Assembly: GCA_964017195.1 (NCBI GenBank)
Contig: OZ024894.1
Span: 29,895,325 to 29,959,324 of the forward strand
Direction: 5' to 3'
From: Siderastrea radians
Taxonomy: Eukaryota > Cnidaria > Anthozoa > Scleractinia > Rhizangiidae
DNA: 64,000 nucleotides
Part shown: positions 42,101 through 50,815 of the stretch, piece after piece
Layout: each line of letters begins with the position of its first letter
How positions within the stretch are numbered: the first letter of the stretch is position 1
The notes under the pieces: generated by a model
Databases searched by the model: none
What the model saw: only the letters and a program-made list of their open reading frames with translations
What the model was told of the DNA's origin: nothing
Program-made: the position numbers and the translations under genes

Positions 42101-43240
42101 CGAAATAAGGTTGTCAAGCCATTTTTGAAGGAAAAAAGGCATGTTTTGACCCTTTTTAGGTCAAAAAGAAACGTAAATGCTGATGATGAATATAAAGAGA
42201 ATTTAATATTTATTTTTCTATTATTTTACCTGGACCAGATGACATTCCGTTTCCGCAATAACGTGATTTACAAAAAGGTGTCGGCCGTAGATGGTAAACG
42301 TAAAACTCTCCGCAGTTGAGGACAGTGATGTTTGTTGAATTATGGCAGCACCCCGAATAATAACTAAAGCACACTTTACGTTGAACGACTCCATCAGCTA
42401 ATAAAGGATGTCCTCCACTTAGCCAACCTGGGGCATGGGTTCCACAATAATACATGTCGACACATGTTTCAAGCATTTGATCTCCAGTGTATCCAGTGAA
42501 TCTGTACCAACCAGGCAAAAGAGTGTTGTCGCATGAGAAAGGAAGGTCACCATAATACGCTTGTGCTCGGCTGAAGTCGTCGATGGATGTGTAGTTGGAA
42601 CATTCTGTGAACGTTTTCAAAACAAAATTATAGCCATGACACAATGTTGAAAGCACTCAATGGATCACTGAGATCTGAGCATGATACAAACGTTCAGTCT
42701 GAAAGTCAAGGAAGTTAAGGAAATGTTAACTTGATGGTGATACACGTGCGGTTTCCACGTTCGGCTGCGTTTCTGTTTACAGTTCTTTAACTACCTTAAA
42801 TCGCATATCCGTACGAAGTACACATAACGGTATGGAAACTTGTTTAAAAATCTCTTTCTACAAGATATCAAAAAGGTTATCAATGCAAGAAGTCACGTCT
42901 GATATCAGATATCAAATTCAAAGTCAATATCTCACGCTAGAAAAGACAGAACATTTAGGAAAATACAACCCAAGGGGAAAAGACGACCAAACGACTAAAA
43001 TTAGTTGTAGGACATCATTAACAACGGTCAATAATCGTTTGTTTGGTTTACGGCGACCAATCTCTTTTCTTATATTTTAACGCATAATCACGTCGTTCTC
43101 AACTTACAAACAGGGGCGATGGGCGGCTAATTATTTGGACAGCGTTCCTTACCATCATTTCCTTGTACTTGTACGCTGAACTGACCTAATAAAAGTATAC
43201 CTTCAAGTGCGACTAAATAGTGTAAATATACTTTCCTCAT
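29847..43240 (-). CDS. Receptor gene B: intact D8C-domain type I receptor with tyrosine-motif tail (7 exons)
   Basis: Seven exons (43153-43240, 42230-42604, 41382-41462, 32563-32727, 31104-31149, 30635-30806, 29847-30116) join in frame to 398 residues. Order: signal peptide 1-29, D8C domain about 31-147 with ten cysteines, Ser/Thr/Lys stalk, TM about 202-226 (LLSLVIWLIAAMFVAVLIAV), basic stop-transfer RSKVRK and a 172-residue tail. The tail has ITYASL (Tyr314, ITIM-like), YALLN (Tyr300), YENE (Tyr343), YVNQ (Tyr386) and YENV (Tyr395). The last three fit Tyr-x-Asn, the Grb2-type SH2 ligand. D8C occurs in uromodulin, GP2 and OIT3, usually without such a tail. Ligand and pathway are unknown; a cell-surface recognition receptor is an inference. 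Intron 3 (8.7 kb) holds a transposon. Confidence 0.85.
30635..30806 (-). CDS. Gene B exon 6 (tail)
   Basis: 172 bases, acceptor TTGCAG and donor GTACGT. It encodes an acidic, Gln-rich tail segment ending GGYALLNPQTMM. The same length and ending (YALLNSHTMM) occur in genes A and C. Confidence 0.85.
31104..31149 (-). CDS. Gene B exon 5 (short tail exon)
   Basis: 46 bases between AAACAG and GTATTG, phase 1 to phase 0 minus one base, encoding ETRPTNASSTVQPLR. It is the counterpart of the 34-base exon in genes A and C. It is supported mainly by phase, splice sites and position, as its sequence is not conserved. Confidence 0.65.
31333..31803. repeat. Inverted-repeat MITE in gene B intron 4
   Basis: Arms of about 90 bases (31333-31421 and 31713-31803) share AAGAGAGGATAAAGGGGTAA, ATAGGCCCTAT and TTATTTTTAGTAACAAAA in opposite orientation around a 290-base centre. 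It lies between exon 5 and the TM exon. Confidence 0.8.
32563..32727 (-). CDS. Gene B exon 4 (transmembrane)
   Basis: 165 bases, acceptor TTCAACAG and donor GTAACA, phase 1 to 1. It contains the membrane segment and the basic RSKVRKQ stop-transfer. It matches the TM exons at 5402-5575 and 47749-47922 in layout, not in sequence. Confidence 0.85.
32728..34171. other. Left part of gene B intron 3
   Basis: Non-coding apart from the palindromic element at 33019-33177. A direct repeat AACCTTTGCCTTCTAATGCA occurs twice at about 33544-33600. Confidence 0.6.
33019..33177. repeat. Palindromic MITE, 159 bp
   Basis: Nearly perfect self-complementarity: GGGTGCGTTCGATTGGGAAA at the left end and its exact complement at the right. 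There is an internal second inverted pair around GGATTTCGGCGTTTTATTGG. Direct flanks are at most TTG, so the class is unclear. Confidence 0.85.
34503..35741 (+). CDS. DDE integrase-core transposase (single exon, intact)
   Basis: 412 residues from ATG 34503, the first ATG in a YY1-like AATATGGCGGC context. An N-terminal helix-turn-helix is likely at about 8-55 (VSHREISDFY...LTERSVRRYC). The integrase core follows: DQNEK near 142, then FFIDGCSRF (Asp160), RMDHGREF (Asp201) and YVAERMWPEVN (Glu240), giving the DDE triad. The C-terminal part has WNHHRIPGPEGCVP. There are no introns or frameshifts, so it may still be active or recently so. It presumably cuts and joins element ends. It differs clearly from the Polinton integrase at 10010-11010. 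Its 3' end converges on the RING gene. Confidence 0.9.
   Translation: MAAFGEVADEVFVRDLVIRGVSHREISDFYRSQYPHVRGLTERSVRRYCSERSIHRISNDELDVIVAEHIRFYGHSYGRRMMQGSVRAQLGITSGAISQRRISEASRRVAPRAFQARTFDTLQRTNPIPYFAPYFGYKGHFDQNEKVAQTFGMTHVFFIDGCSRFILGSVTMPIKNPILIYEHLFRPALMMYGLFEQIRMDHGREFVLCIFVQELLKRYRFSQRRLPWRQTPSTSNYVAERMWPEVNKRINYPIKRQLCEIQREENIDFAHPVIMFCVSWVTMYVAQDATEQLICSWNHHRIPGPEGCVPVENMMQTSCAVHLPAEMIPTVSEAVRMYEERGGNLARDASFGTDPLVMRPDLTESRERLFSSAQPSGQSIFADVVHGEHQSLKRAILYFIEVTTYLAGFLTE
35742..37964. other. Spacer between the convergent integrase and RING genes
   Basis: 2.2 kb with no gene. It contains a 208-base fold-back (36167-36374) and homopolymer tracts (T-runs at about 37182-37194 and 37700-37740, G-run near 37678). 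These may hold the 3' UTRs and poly(A) signals of both genes. Confidence 0.6.
36167..36374. repeat. Fold-back between convergent transposon genes
   Basis: Arms of about 95 bases: CCACTCCATAAACTATAGGG and ATTAGTTATGATTGGCTAAT-type stretches on the left are mirrored by CCTTATAGTTTCTGGAGTGG and GACTAATCATAAC on the right. The loop is only a few bases. It could be a nested MITE or part of the element. Confidence 0.78.
37965..38593 (-). CDS. RING-finger gene, exon 2
   Basis: 629 bases from a TATTTTAG acceptor (phase 1) to the stop at 37965-37967. It encodes residues 233-441. A RING-like domain spans about 338-377 (CSIC, then a Cys/Gly cluster with GCGRLLGCFIC, then CPLC), preceded by a Ser-rich linker and a short coiled-coil-like stretch (SLEKKVDQILSMLNKEEE). 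The C-terminus is acidic (GSDSEDDDLME). RING domains recruit E2 enzymes for ubiquitin transfer; the target is unknown. Confidence 0.82.
39560..40256 (-). CDS. RING-finger gene, exon 1
   Basis: 697 bases from ATG 40256 to a GAGAG/GTGAGA donor, residues 1-232, in phase with exon 2 (total 441 residues). The start codon lies in AAGATGGCGGG. Two beta-rich segments of unknown family are visible: VTVSFEGKRVGLSREDLT near the N-terminus and FRLTFVDGDGIFEDMWEIP in the second half. A low-complexity Ser/Gly/Arg linker and a basic KGKKRK patch (possible nuclear signal) separate them. Intron 1 is 966 bases. Because it shares the transposon borders with the integrase, I take it as an accessory gene of the element rather than a host gene. 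Confidence 0.8.
40745..41072. promoter_or_regulatory. Cluster of 13 CTTTGA/TCAAAG (TCF/LEF-like) cores
   Basis: CTTTGA occurs at 40745, 40755, 40803, 40858, 40885, 40951 and 41001. TCAAAG occurs at 40817, 40870, 40907, 40963, 41023 and 41067. After the first two, they alternate as convergent pairs 12-22 bases apart. CTTTGA/TCAAAG is the core of TCF/LEF sites. The cluster lies in gene B intron 3, 80 bases outside the transposon's right end and about 500 bases upstream of the RING gene start. It could be an enhancer or an unusual tandem repeat. Confidence 0.5.
41382..41462 (-). CDS. Gene B exon 3 (stalk)
   Basis: 81 bases, acceptor TTTCAG and donor GTAAGT, phase 1 to 1, encoding a Thr/Ser/Lys/Gln-rich stalk of 27 residues. 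The matching exons in genes A and C are 216 bases, so stalk length varies within the family. Confidence 0.83.
41604..42229. repeat. CCCTCGG-family repeat and fold-back in gene B intron 2
   Basis: TTAACCCTCGGATGTACAAG at 41604-41623 is the left end of the same TTAA-flanked family as 25660-26229; a right end was not found. Inside it lies a fold-back at 41766-41907 with arms ATATCAAACACGAGAAAGAG / CTCTTTCGAGTTTTTGATAT around the core CGAGGCGCAGCCGAG (41830-41844). Confidence 0.7.
42230..42604 (-). CDS. Gene B exon 2 (D8C domain)
   Basis: 375 bases, acceptor GTTCACAG and donor GTAAAA, phase 1 to 1. The domain runs from ECSNYTSIDDF through LPGWYRFTGYTGDQM, CGTHAPGWLSGGHP, VCFSY, CC and NCGEFYVYHL to CKSRYCG. 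This fits the D8C module of uromodulin, GP2 and OIT3, with ten cysteines counted. Confidence 0.9.
43153..43240 (-). CDS. Gene B exon 1 (signal peptide)
   Basis: 88 bases from ATG 43240 to a GATG/GTAAGG donor, phase 1. It encodes a 29-residue signal peptide with the hydrophobic core LVALEGILLLGQF; cleavage probably follows VQG or QVQ. The first codon of exon 2 is completed across the intron. Confidence 0.87.
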
Positions 43241-44634
43241 CGTGTTTGAAATTCACTGTTTTAGAATGATCAGTGGTCAGATGTATACAACAGGGAAAAT
43301 GTTAATTGTTTGACTGCACATCCGGGTATAAAACAAGTAAAATGTTACTTATGGGACTGCACATCCGGTGGGCAGTAATTGTTAGGTAGGGCATCAGCTT
43401 AGGATGCGTTTTTTCCGCTTACGTAACATAGACCTTGTTAATATCTTAATAGAGGCCACCGAACTGGGTCAAATAGACGAATAAATCCACTGGAAGAAGA
43501 CTGAAAGGTACAAAACATAAATACTAACCGTTGGAATTGACTAAGGAAAATAGTGTGGTCCAAAGCGAAAGTCACATAATATATAGGGAGCGGTCACACA
43601 AAGGCTCTTGTCGCGTGATTAGCAAATTTATGTCATACAGGAACTTGAAAGTGAAACATGCTCCAATTTCATTTTCTAGTCATTTTTGCTTTGTCTTTCC
43701 GGTTTTTTTTCCCTACGACTTTACTCGTGGCTAATTTTGTTATGGAACTCGGTGTTTAAAATAAATAACTAGATAAATAAAATGAAGTGAAATAAAAAAA
43801 ATCGTGTGATGCAACTAAATTATGCGTGACAAAAGGCACTAAATTGTGCGTGACAAAAGGCAAAACAAGAGTGGAAGCGAACTTAAAGCGACCGTCATTT
43901 ACTTACGAAAGCTGACATCTGATAACACGCATAGGATTATTTTTAATACAGATCAAAATTTAGTCCAAGGAACTGTAGAGTTGGCAGAAGGTAATTCTTT
44001 TGTTAAATTACCGTTGTAGCCTCCAAAAATGTGTTTTTTTAAACAAGGGAAACAAAAAGCTGCCTAGATTGATACTTACAGTGAGAAGGTCATCTCATAC
44101 AGTTTATGTTTGAACCATAATTCATATACGTATTTTTGTTTGGGATAGTAACCACGTCAGAAAGACAGGATGCAGAAACAGCATTGGCTGCATTTGGCAA
44201 AAAGAAACAGTAAGCCATCGTTGATAACGATATGGAAACCAGGCTAAACAATTGCTTGCACTCTACGTACGCGTTGTATTTGAAGGTCAATGATAACCAT
44301 AATTCATATATTTTTTTTGTTTGGGATAGTAACCTCGTCAGAAAGACAGGATGTAGAAACAACATTGGCTGCATTTGGCAAAAAAAAAAAAAAAAAAAAA
44401 AAAAGAACGGTAAGCGATCGTTGATAATGATATGGAAACCAGGCTAAACAATTGCTTGCACTCTACGTACGCGTTGTATTTGACGGTGAATGGCTGAGTC
44501 ACTCCCTGTCATCTTTCCATAATGATATGATCGCTTCCCTTTTGTTTGTTTTTTGCTTGTTTGTTTTTTTTTCAGGGACCATGCGATGGTTGCTGATCAG
44601 TATAAGGAATGATATATATCTCAACGAATTCGAA

Positions 44635-44666
<32 letters not shown>

Positions 44667-45231
44667 GCACTGTGCTGCACTATTCAGAATTAAGCCTTCT
44701 GCGGCCGACCAAAAAGGGGGGGGGGGGAGGGGGGAGGAAGCATCACAAAGCACAGCGCCATGCTCCCCAGAGATCAAGCTTTGCGGCCACTGGTGAAGGT
44801 TGCATGGGTCATGGATCACATTAAGGGGGGAGGGGGGGGGAGGGGTAGGCTTAGAAATAGCTCTGGTAAGCAAAAGGTATGAACTCGGAAGACAAAATGC
44901 TTGTGAACTGGCAAAAAGGAGAGGTTCAAGCGAATTTGACCACCAGGCAAAAGAAGAATGCATGAGGCTATGTCGTGGAGAAGACAAGAGTACTTGAAAT
45001 TACGGTATTGCACTTGGTGTACTCGCTGGTCGAACTATATTCTGGTCCAATTTGAAGTCAGTCTACACGTGGCTCGTATTTTCAGTATGTTTGGTACTAC
45101 TAGTTTTAGTATTTTTCAGTATTTTTCAGTATTTTCAGTGTTTCAGTATTTTAAATTTGTGTATTTTTTTGCTATATATCATTTTCACTCTAGCCAAAAA
45201 TGATGAACTGCAATGACACAAACAAGGCAGA
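43241..45231. other. Intergenic stretch between genes B and C
   Basis: This is the counterpart of 941-2892 and contains the likely promoter of gene B. It has a CA repeat (about 44635-44664), an A-run of about 23 bases near 44382, G-runs at 44716-44741 and 44825-44845, and the 182-base tandem duplication at 44113-44488. No gene. Confidence 0.65.
44113..44488. repeat. Local tandem duplication, unit about 182 bp plus A-run
   Basis: AACCATAATTCATATA at 44113 recurs at 44295. Both units run through AAAGACAGGATG, GGCTGCATTTGGCAAA, CCAGGCTAAACAATTGCTTG and GCGTTGTATTTGA. Copy A has only one unit (about 1979-2160), so the event is younger than the segmental duplication. The second unit gained a long A-run. 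Confidence 0.85.
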
Positions 45232-45657
45232 TTAGTTCCTTTTTTCGTCCTCTTCATCAATTGACGGCACATTTTCGTAATCAGGGGTAGGTATTTGGTT
45301 GACATATATAGGTGATTCAGGCTTCGTGTGCCCCGTGGAATTCTTCGGGCCCTGTGTGAGTAAGCTTGCGGGTGATTTATTAATAGTTTTATCATATTCC
45401 AGCTGATTAACGAGGGCTGTAAAAACAAATTTGTTTCGATACATTTGATCTGTTTCTTCCCCTGGGAACGAAGCTCCTTTAGAGGATTCTTTCAACCTTT
45501 CACCTTCGTCAGGCCAACAAGTGACGTATATGTGGGGTCATCGTTCGTCGCCTGTAAATAGCTGTACAGTAAAAGAGAAATGTCTTCATGTTATAAGAGA
45601 GCTAAATAAATGACAACCAAAAACAGGTAGACGAGAAATAATAATTCATTGTTCGTT

Positions 45658-45742
45658 TGTTTATTTTATTTTATTTTATTTATTTATTTATTTATTTATA
45701 TATCTATCTATTTATTTATTTATTTATTTATTTATTTATTTG
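45658..45742. repeat. TTTA microsatellite, copy B
   Basis: Expanded TTTA run with the same TATATCTATCTA interruption as 3318-3391. Confidence 0.85.
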
Positions 45743-48729
45743 TTCATTAATATTAAATATAAGCGATAAAGAGGAAATAAATTATTGGAAGTAAGTTGCA
45801 AACAGGCCTCTCTTGCTTAAGAACTTAGAAATATATTTTTTATCATATAAACGCAAAAAAGCTAACAAATAACAAGTACCAAGGCGTATTTTACACAGAG
45901 TTATGTGCTTGTAAGAAATGAAATAGGAGTTGCTTAGCTAACTTCAAAGGGCACTGTCCATCAGTTTAGACTGTCAAAAGAGGTACGTGTTTAATAGAAG
46001 CCCAAATTAATGCTCCAGGGTCGCCAGTACACTGGCTATTTCGGCTGAACTTTTTTTTTTCCTCTTAAAAACTCATCGCCACTTGTTCTTGTTGAAAATT
46101 TCGTTGATTTCCGTTAGTGCTCTAGAGGCAATAGATGCATGTTGGAGTTCGGTATTAAGATATAAGTTTAGCATACTTTTCTAGCCAAAAATACAAAAAT
46201 CTCTATGACATTTCCTCTTCACGTAAATCAAATCTCAGTCACTCTCAGAACAAGCTAAACTCACACGAACAAACGCCCAAGTGCGCCAAAAGCCTTGTCC
46301 CTTACTTCATCAGTAGCTTAATAGAAGAAAATATATAACATCGTATACTTGGAGAAAATCGATTTTGAAAGAACCGTCAAGAATAAAGAACTTGCTATGA
46401 AGGTTCATTTGCGCACAAAAGAAGTTTTTCAAGTCACGACGCCGTTACAACAGAAATGATTTAGAGTTTGGCTTACCATCATTGTATGTGAATTCAACAA
46501 CGCATATCCAACTTCCTGCCTCAAATATTGGGACCTTGGTTGGGTCACACGTTCGTTTTCAGTGTCAACAGTGTCATTAGCAATCCAAAGCTGCCTTGCT
46601 GTATCTGCTGGCTTCAACAACAATTCTTCTGGCTTTTCAATTTGATTCCTAAATCATAGGAAATAACAAAAAGGCGGACTCTGAACACCTTTTTTACAGG
46701 CTTTAAGTGAAGGAAAGAGGGTGAGAGTGGGGGAGGGGGGGAGGGGGAGTAGGGAAGTAGTGTGGAGTTCAAACGTAGACCAAGTTAATTTTTCATTTAC
46801 CTGCAGAAGACAATGTTTTTGCGATGGTATCTGCAAATAGTTTATATGTCACAGAATTCAAAACGCCAGCAAGCTAACTGGATAGGCACCTGTCAAACAC
46901 AAGGCTGTTTACAATGTTGAGCCATACCTTGCAAATCTTGTAGCATTTTCATCTGCCGTATCTAGTTAACCAGAAAATGAAAATATAACATAAGGAAGAA
47001 GAAATATTAGAAACGTTATTAGCTAAATTTGTAAGTCGGTAGATTCAACGTGACATTTTTTTTTCTAAGACAGTGCACGAACTGTGACTGGGAGTTATTT
47101 TAAAAGTAGCCTGCAAGCAGATTACGAGGCAGTTACAATACGAAATGCTAACGTATGGCTTGAGATGTAGTAACGGGTGGTTTGCAATAGTTGAACGAAT
47201 TGTGAACAAGAGAGCTACAAATTATAGTGATAAGGTATTTTCTCAATTAAACGTCGAACCTCGAATAAACGCCGGGTCTACAAGGTAAAATGTGAAAATA
47301 CGCCGCCGGCGTTTATCTGAGGTACGGACTTTTTTATTTATTTATTTATTTATTTATTTATTTTGGAAGCTGAACATTTATTTAACTTTTTCTCTCTAAT
47401 CAGTTATAACAATTTAAAAAGGTTCATGAACAACAGCAGTATATATTACTTTAACTTATTTTATTACTTCCAGCTAAAGGAAGTTAGAGCAATGTAGTTA
47501 CATCGAGAAAATAAGGTAAAGTATTTTGTTAAGGTATTCGCTCGGCGTAGTGTCCGTTACAAGGTGTTTTGTGTACGCGCGGGATCCTTGGTGAAAATCC
47601 ATGTTGAAAGGGACTTTATGGAAAAAAAATATCCCATTCGTACTTGTAAGTACATGACCACCACAAAAAGGTCGGTTTTATAGCTCCTTTTGTTAATCTT
47701 CCGATTATCGATTTTTCAATACTGTTAGAAGCTGTGAGTCATACCAACCTTGCAATTCACGACGATGCTTCATTTCGCGAACTTTTGACCAAAAGAGGGA
47801 AATAACGGTAGCAATCAAGCACCCTACAATCCCTACCATCATCCACCCCAAGAAAGAGAAATGTCCCTCATGCTGGCTTTTCTTATTACTTGTATTCCAC
47901 GGTGTACTTGTAGAGACAGCTGCTGAAGTAAAAAGCGGAAATGGGAATGCTTTAAAATGACCTGACTCAACACTTGTCGATCTGCAATTCAGTAGTATGG
48001 GGCAGCTAATTGATCTGACTTCTTTCTGGGAGTAAGATTTTCACTGGCGCTCTGACACGCACTCATTAAACGCATACCTATCTCTTTAGCCGACAGCCCT
48101 GGTTCTCAGTTCCTCGCTCTAGAAGGTGAAGTTGTAAGATACTTAATCTAACTTGGTACCTCGGAAATGGCCGAAGAAAAACTTACCTCCAGTTGAGCTA
48201 CCATAGTTAGCTTTTCCTGTACTGATAAATTGTGTTGTTGTTTTTTTTGTTCGAAGCACTTTGCTGTCGTCCTCTGGTTGTATAGTGAATGTCTCCTGTG
48301 TTTACTGCGTATTGAAATTATACGCCTGAGTTGTTGCTGGCTTTGTGCTTGGCACTTGGCTGCTAACTAGAGTTTGAGAAGTTGACGACTCGTTTGTTGA
48401 AGCTAAAAACACAAGAATATCCCAACCATTCAAGAAATAATACAAATAGTCGCATTACACACAAAAAAGAAAACTTTCGCTCAATGTCAGACGATAACTA
48501 AATACTATCTTATGAGTGATCTGAGTACTAAGCCAACTGCTGACAAAAATGCTGATTCAGGCCTTGGAGTGAAGCGACGGAGCCCTAGAGCCCCTAATTT
48601 TCCGTCTTAGAGCCCTGGAGCCCCAAGCCCCTTTGGGGCCCTGTCGAACTTAACGTGTGCACGCGCGACCGGTCCAGACTATTAGTACCAGGTTGAACGG
48701 TCACGAATCCGTGTATCTAAGCATTTTAA

Positions 48730-49319
48730 GGTGGCTCCCTAGAGTTTCTACAAAAGTAACTATACGAACTGGCAAGACTTGCAAAACAAGCCCTAGTTCT
48801 GTTGTCTTGCAATCTTTGTTCTTGAATTTTACCAGTAAGGTTATCAACATAATTACCCTTATTTTGCAGGTTTTGCTTTTTAGGCATAGGCCGTTGTCAT
48901 GGCAACAAAGCAACTAAAAGATGACAGATATTTGCCATTAATTCGTCTTTTTTCTTAAATATTTTGATTTTTCCTCGGTGAAATTTTTTTAAACTTTTCT
49001 ATTTTGTGAAAATGATTCTGACTAACATTTTGCAGGGGAAAAAATATGGGTCGTTCAGACGGATTCACTGATATCACGTGATTTCTTATTTTTAACCATT
49101 AAACTGGATTGCTCTGACAGAATTTTTCCAAAAAATAATACGTGAAAGGTAGCGTTAGTATCTCAAAATGTGCAAAATTTAAAAAAAATTCACTGAAGGA
49201 AACGCGAGAAAATTTACTGTTAACTTTGCTTTTTTTGGCTATGCTGGCGTCATAAAAATCAGGAAAAAAACGACGATTTTATGTGCGCGCGCGCAGTCAT
49301 AAAACTAAAGGGAGCCACC
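48730..49319. mobile_element. 590-bp TTAA-flanked MITE private to copy B
   Basis: Inverted ends GGTGGCTCCCT on the left and AGGGAGCCACC on the right, flanked by TTAA (48726-48729 and 49320-49323). Copy A has one TTAA at about 6449-6452 with no insert, the empty site. This is a piggyBac-type signature. It has no coding capacity; the interior is AT-rich with a GCGCGCGC stretch near the right end. Confidence 0.92.
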
Positions 49320-49687
49320 TTAAATCAAGCGAGGTCAAAAACGATTCTGTCTAAAAGAAAGGTTTACAACAGGAATTAAAGTTCAAATTGACTGATTAGT
49401 TTTTACCGGGAGATTTTAATCTTCTCTGGGACTGAAGTAAGGATCAATTTGCATCCACGGTAGGGTCGGGATTATAGTTGACAAGACGAGACTTAAGACG
49501 CTGAAGTTAGGGGTAGGCGAACGTTTTGTTTGCGAGGTATACTGTAGCTATGTTGCTAAGATATCATGACCGCAAAGTAATTCTTCAACAGCCACACTAG
49601 TACAGTTTTCATGGTGTCCTCGGTCTTGACTCGGCCACGGTGTTTCCCAGGAAGGGCTTCCCGGAAGGTGAATAACATATATGTATT

Positions 49688-50029
49688 TGCTTCTATGGGG
49701 ATAACCTAAGCATTATTCTTAAGCGTCAGGGATACAAACCATATAACTTATTACCCTAAGAACAGATGCCACTAATTGACGTTGATCTTAAAGAATCGAA
49801 TACATGCAAGGTCAACATTGCCTTTCTCGCGTGAAGGCAACCGCTAATTAAAACATCTTTAGTTTTCGTTCGCACCATCTGAACTCCACTTCAACTTATT
49901 TGCTAATTTTGAGCGTAGCCGAATGATCGCTACACGCATATGGTTCCACATGCATGTAGCGATACTGGTTTTGTGAATTGGCGTCTACGAAAAGAAAAAA
50001 AAATATGACTACGAAATATTTGTTTTTAA
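49688..50029. other. Non-coding stretch beyond copy B
   Basis: No gene. A hairpin ATCGCTACACGCAT / ATGCATGTAGCGAT lies at 49926-49963. Confidence 0.55.
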
Positions 50030-50815
50030 TTGGCGCAGATGATAATTACATACGCTTCCGCAATAGCGTGATTTCCGGCAGTATGGAATGGTGTCGGCCC
50101 AAGTTCGTAAACGTAAAACCCTTCGCAGTTACAGACAGTGATATTCGTTGCCTCATGACAGCACCCCCGAATAACAACTAAAGCACGCCATGCGTTAAAC
50201 GTGGTGCAAGGGTTCCTGAAAATAAAACAAGTCGACAAATGTTCCAAGCATTTTATGTCCAGTTCCTCTAATGCCTATAAGAGTGTTGTCGCGTGTGAAA
50301 GGAAGGTCGCCATAATATGTTTTTGTTCTACTGAAGTCGTTAATGATAGTGTTTAGTTGAAACATTCTGTGTAGCTTTCAAAATGAAATAATTCTTATGA
50401 CATTTTATTCATGCACACAACGATGAAGGCATTGGGATCTACTCGAGTTTCACTACAAAGAATCTTATTAACCTGGCTAAAACGCCCTACAATTAAAAGA
50501 ATCCAACCAAACCGACCAAAAAATATCGTCATCTTAAGGGCCAGGAGTAGTTGTAACATAATGAAGTAACAGTAGTACATGTAACATTTTTAAAGCGCAA
50601 TGAGCAATCGTTCTGGCCGTATTACAACGGTAAGATATCATTGGTTTGCATTCTGATCAAGTAATATTTGCAATCGTTTTTACCTTACAATTAGAGACGA
50701 TGACAAGTTGTAAACCTAATTTTGTCAGAAGCTTACCATCATTTCCCCGTACTTGTACGCCAAAACTTATGGCAAGAATACCCACGGTGGCGATAAAACC
50801 TACTGTTTCTATAGT

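Larger units (their letters stand above)
42326..49687. repeat. Segmental duplication, copy B
   Basis: This is the direct duplicate of 1-6813. Private features are a 590-base TTAA-flanked MITE (48730-49319), a local tandem duplication of about 182 bases (44113-44488) and longer TTTA runs. It lacks the GGGGTC MITE of copy A and about 85 bases near 48712. Homology to copy A ends at about 49687, after which the degenerate 5' exons of gene C follow. Confidence 0.93.
45232..50815 (-). pseudogene. Receptor gene C, disabled copy
   Basis: Exons correspond to 50738-50815 (signal), about 50030-50372 (D8C), 48187-48402 (stalk), 47749-47922 (TM), 46928-46961, 46477-46648 and 45232-45551 (tail). The signal exon has no ATG at the expected place though QVRGND is kept. 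The D8C exon meets TAA at 50353-50355 just after its acceptor and is degenerate (GCCHEATNITV..CEGFYVYELGPTPF survives). The stalk exon has TAA at 48302-48304 where copy A has TCA. The last exon lacks one base near 45514, shifting the frame. The TM and exon 6 remain clean. The 5' exons are much more diverged than the 3' ones, so only the 3' half was recently copied. Confidence 0.85.
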
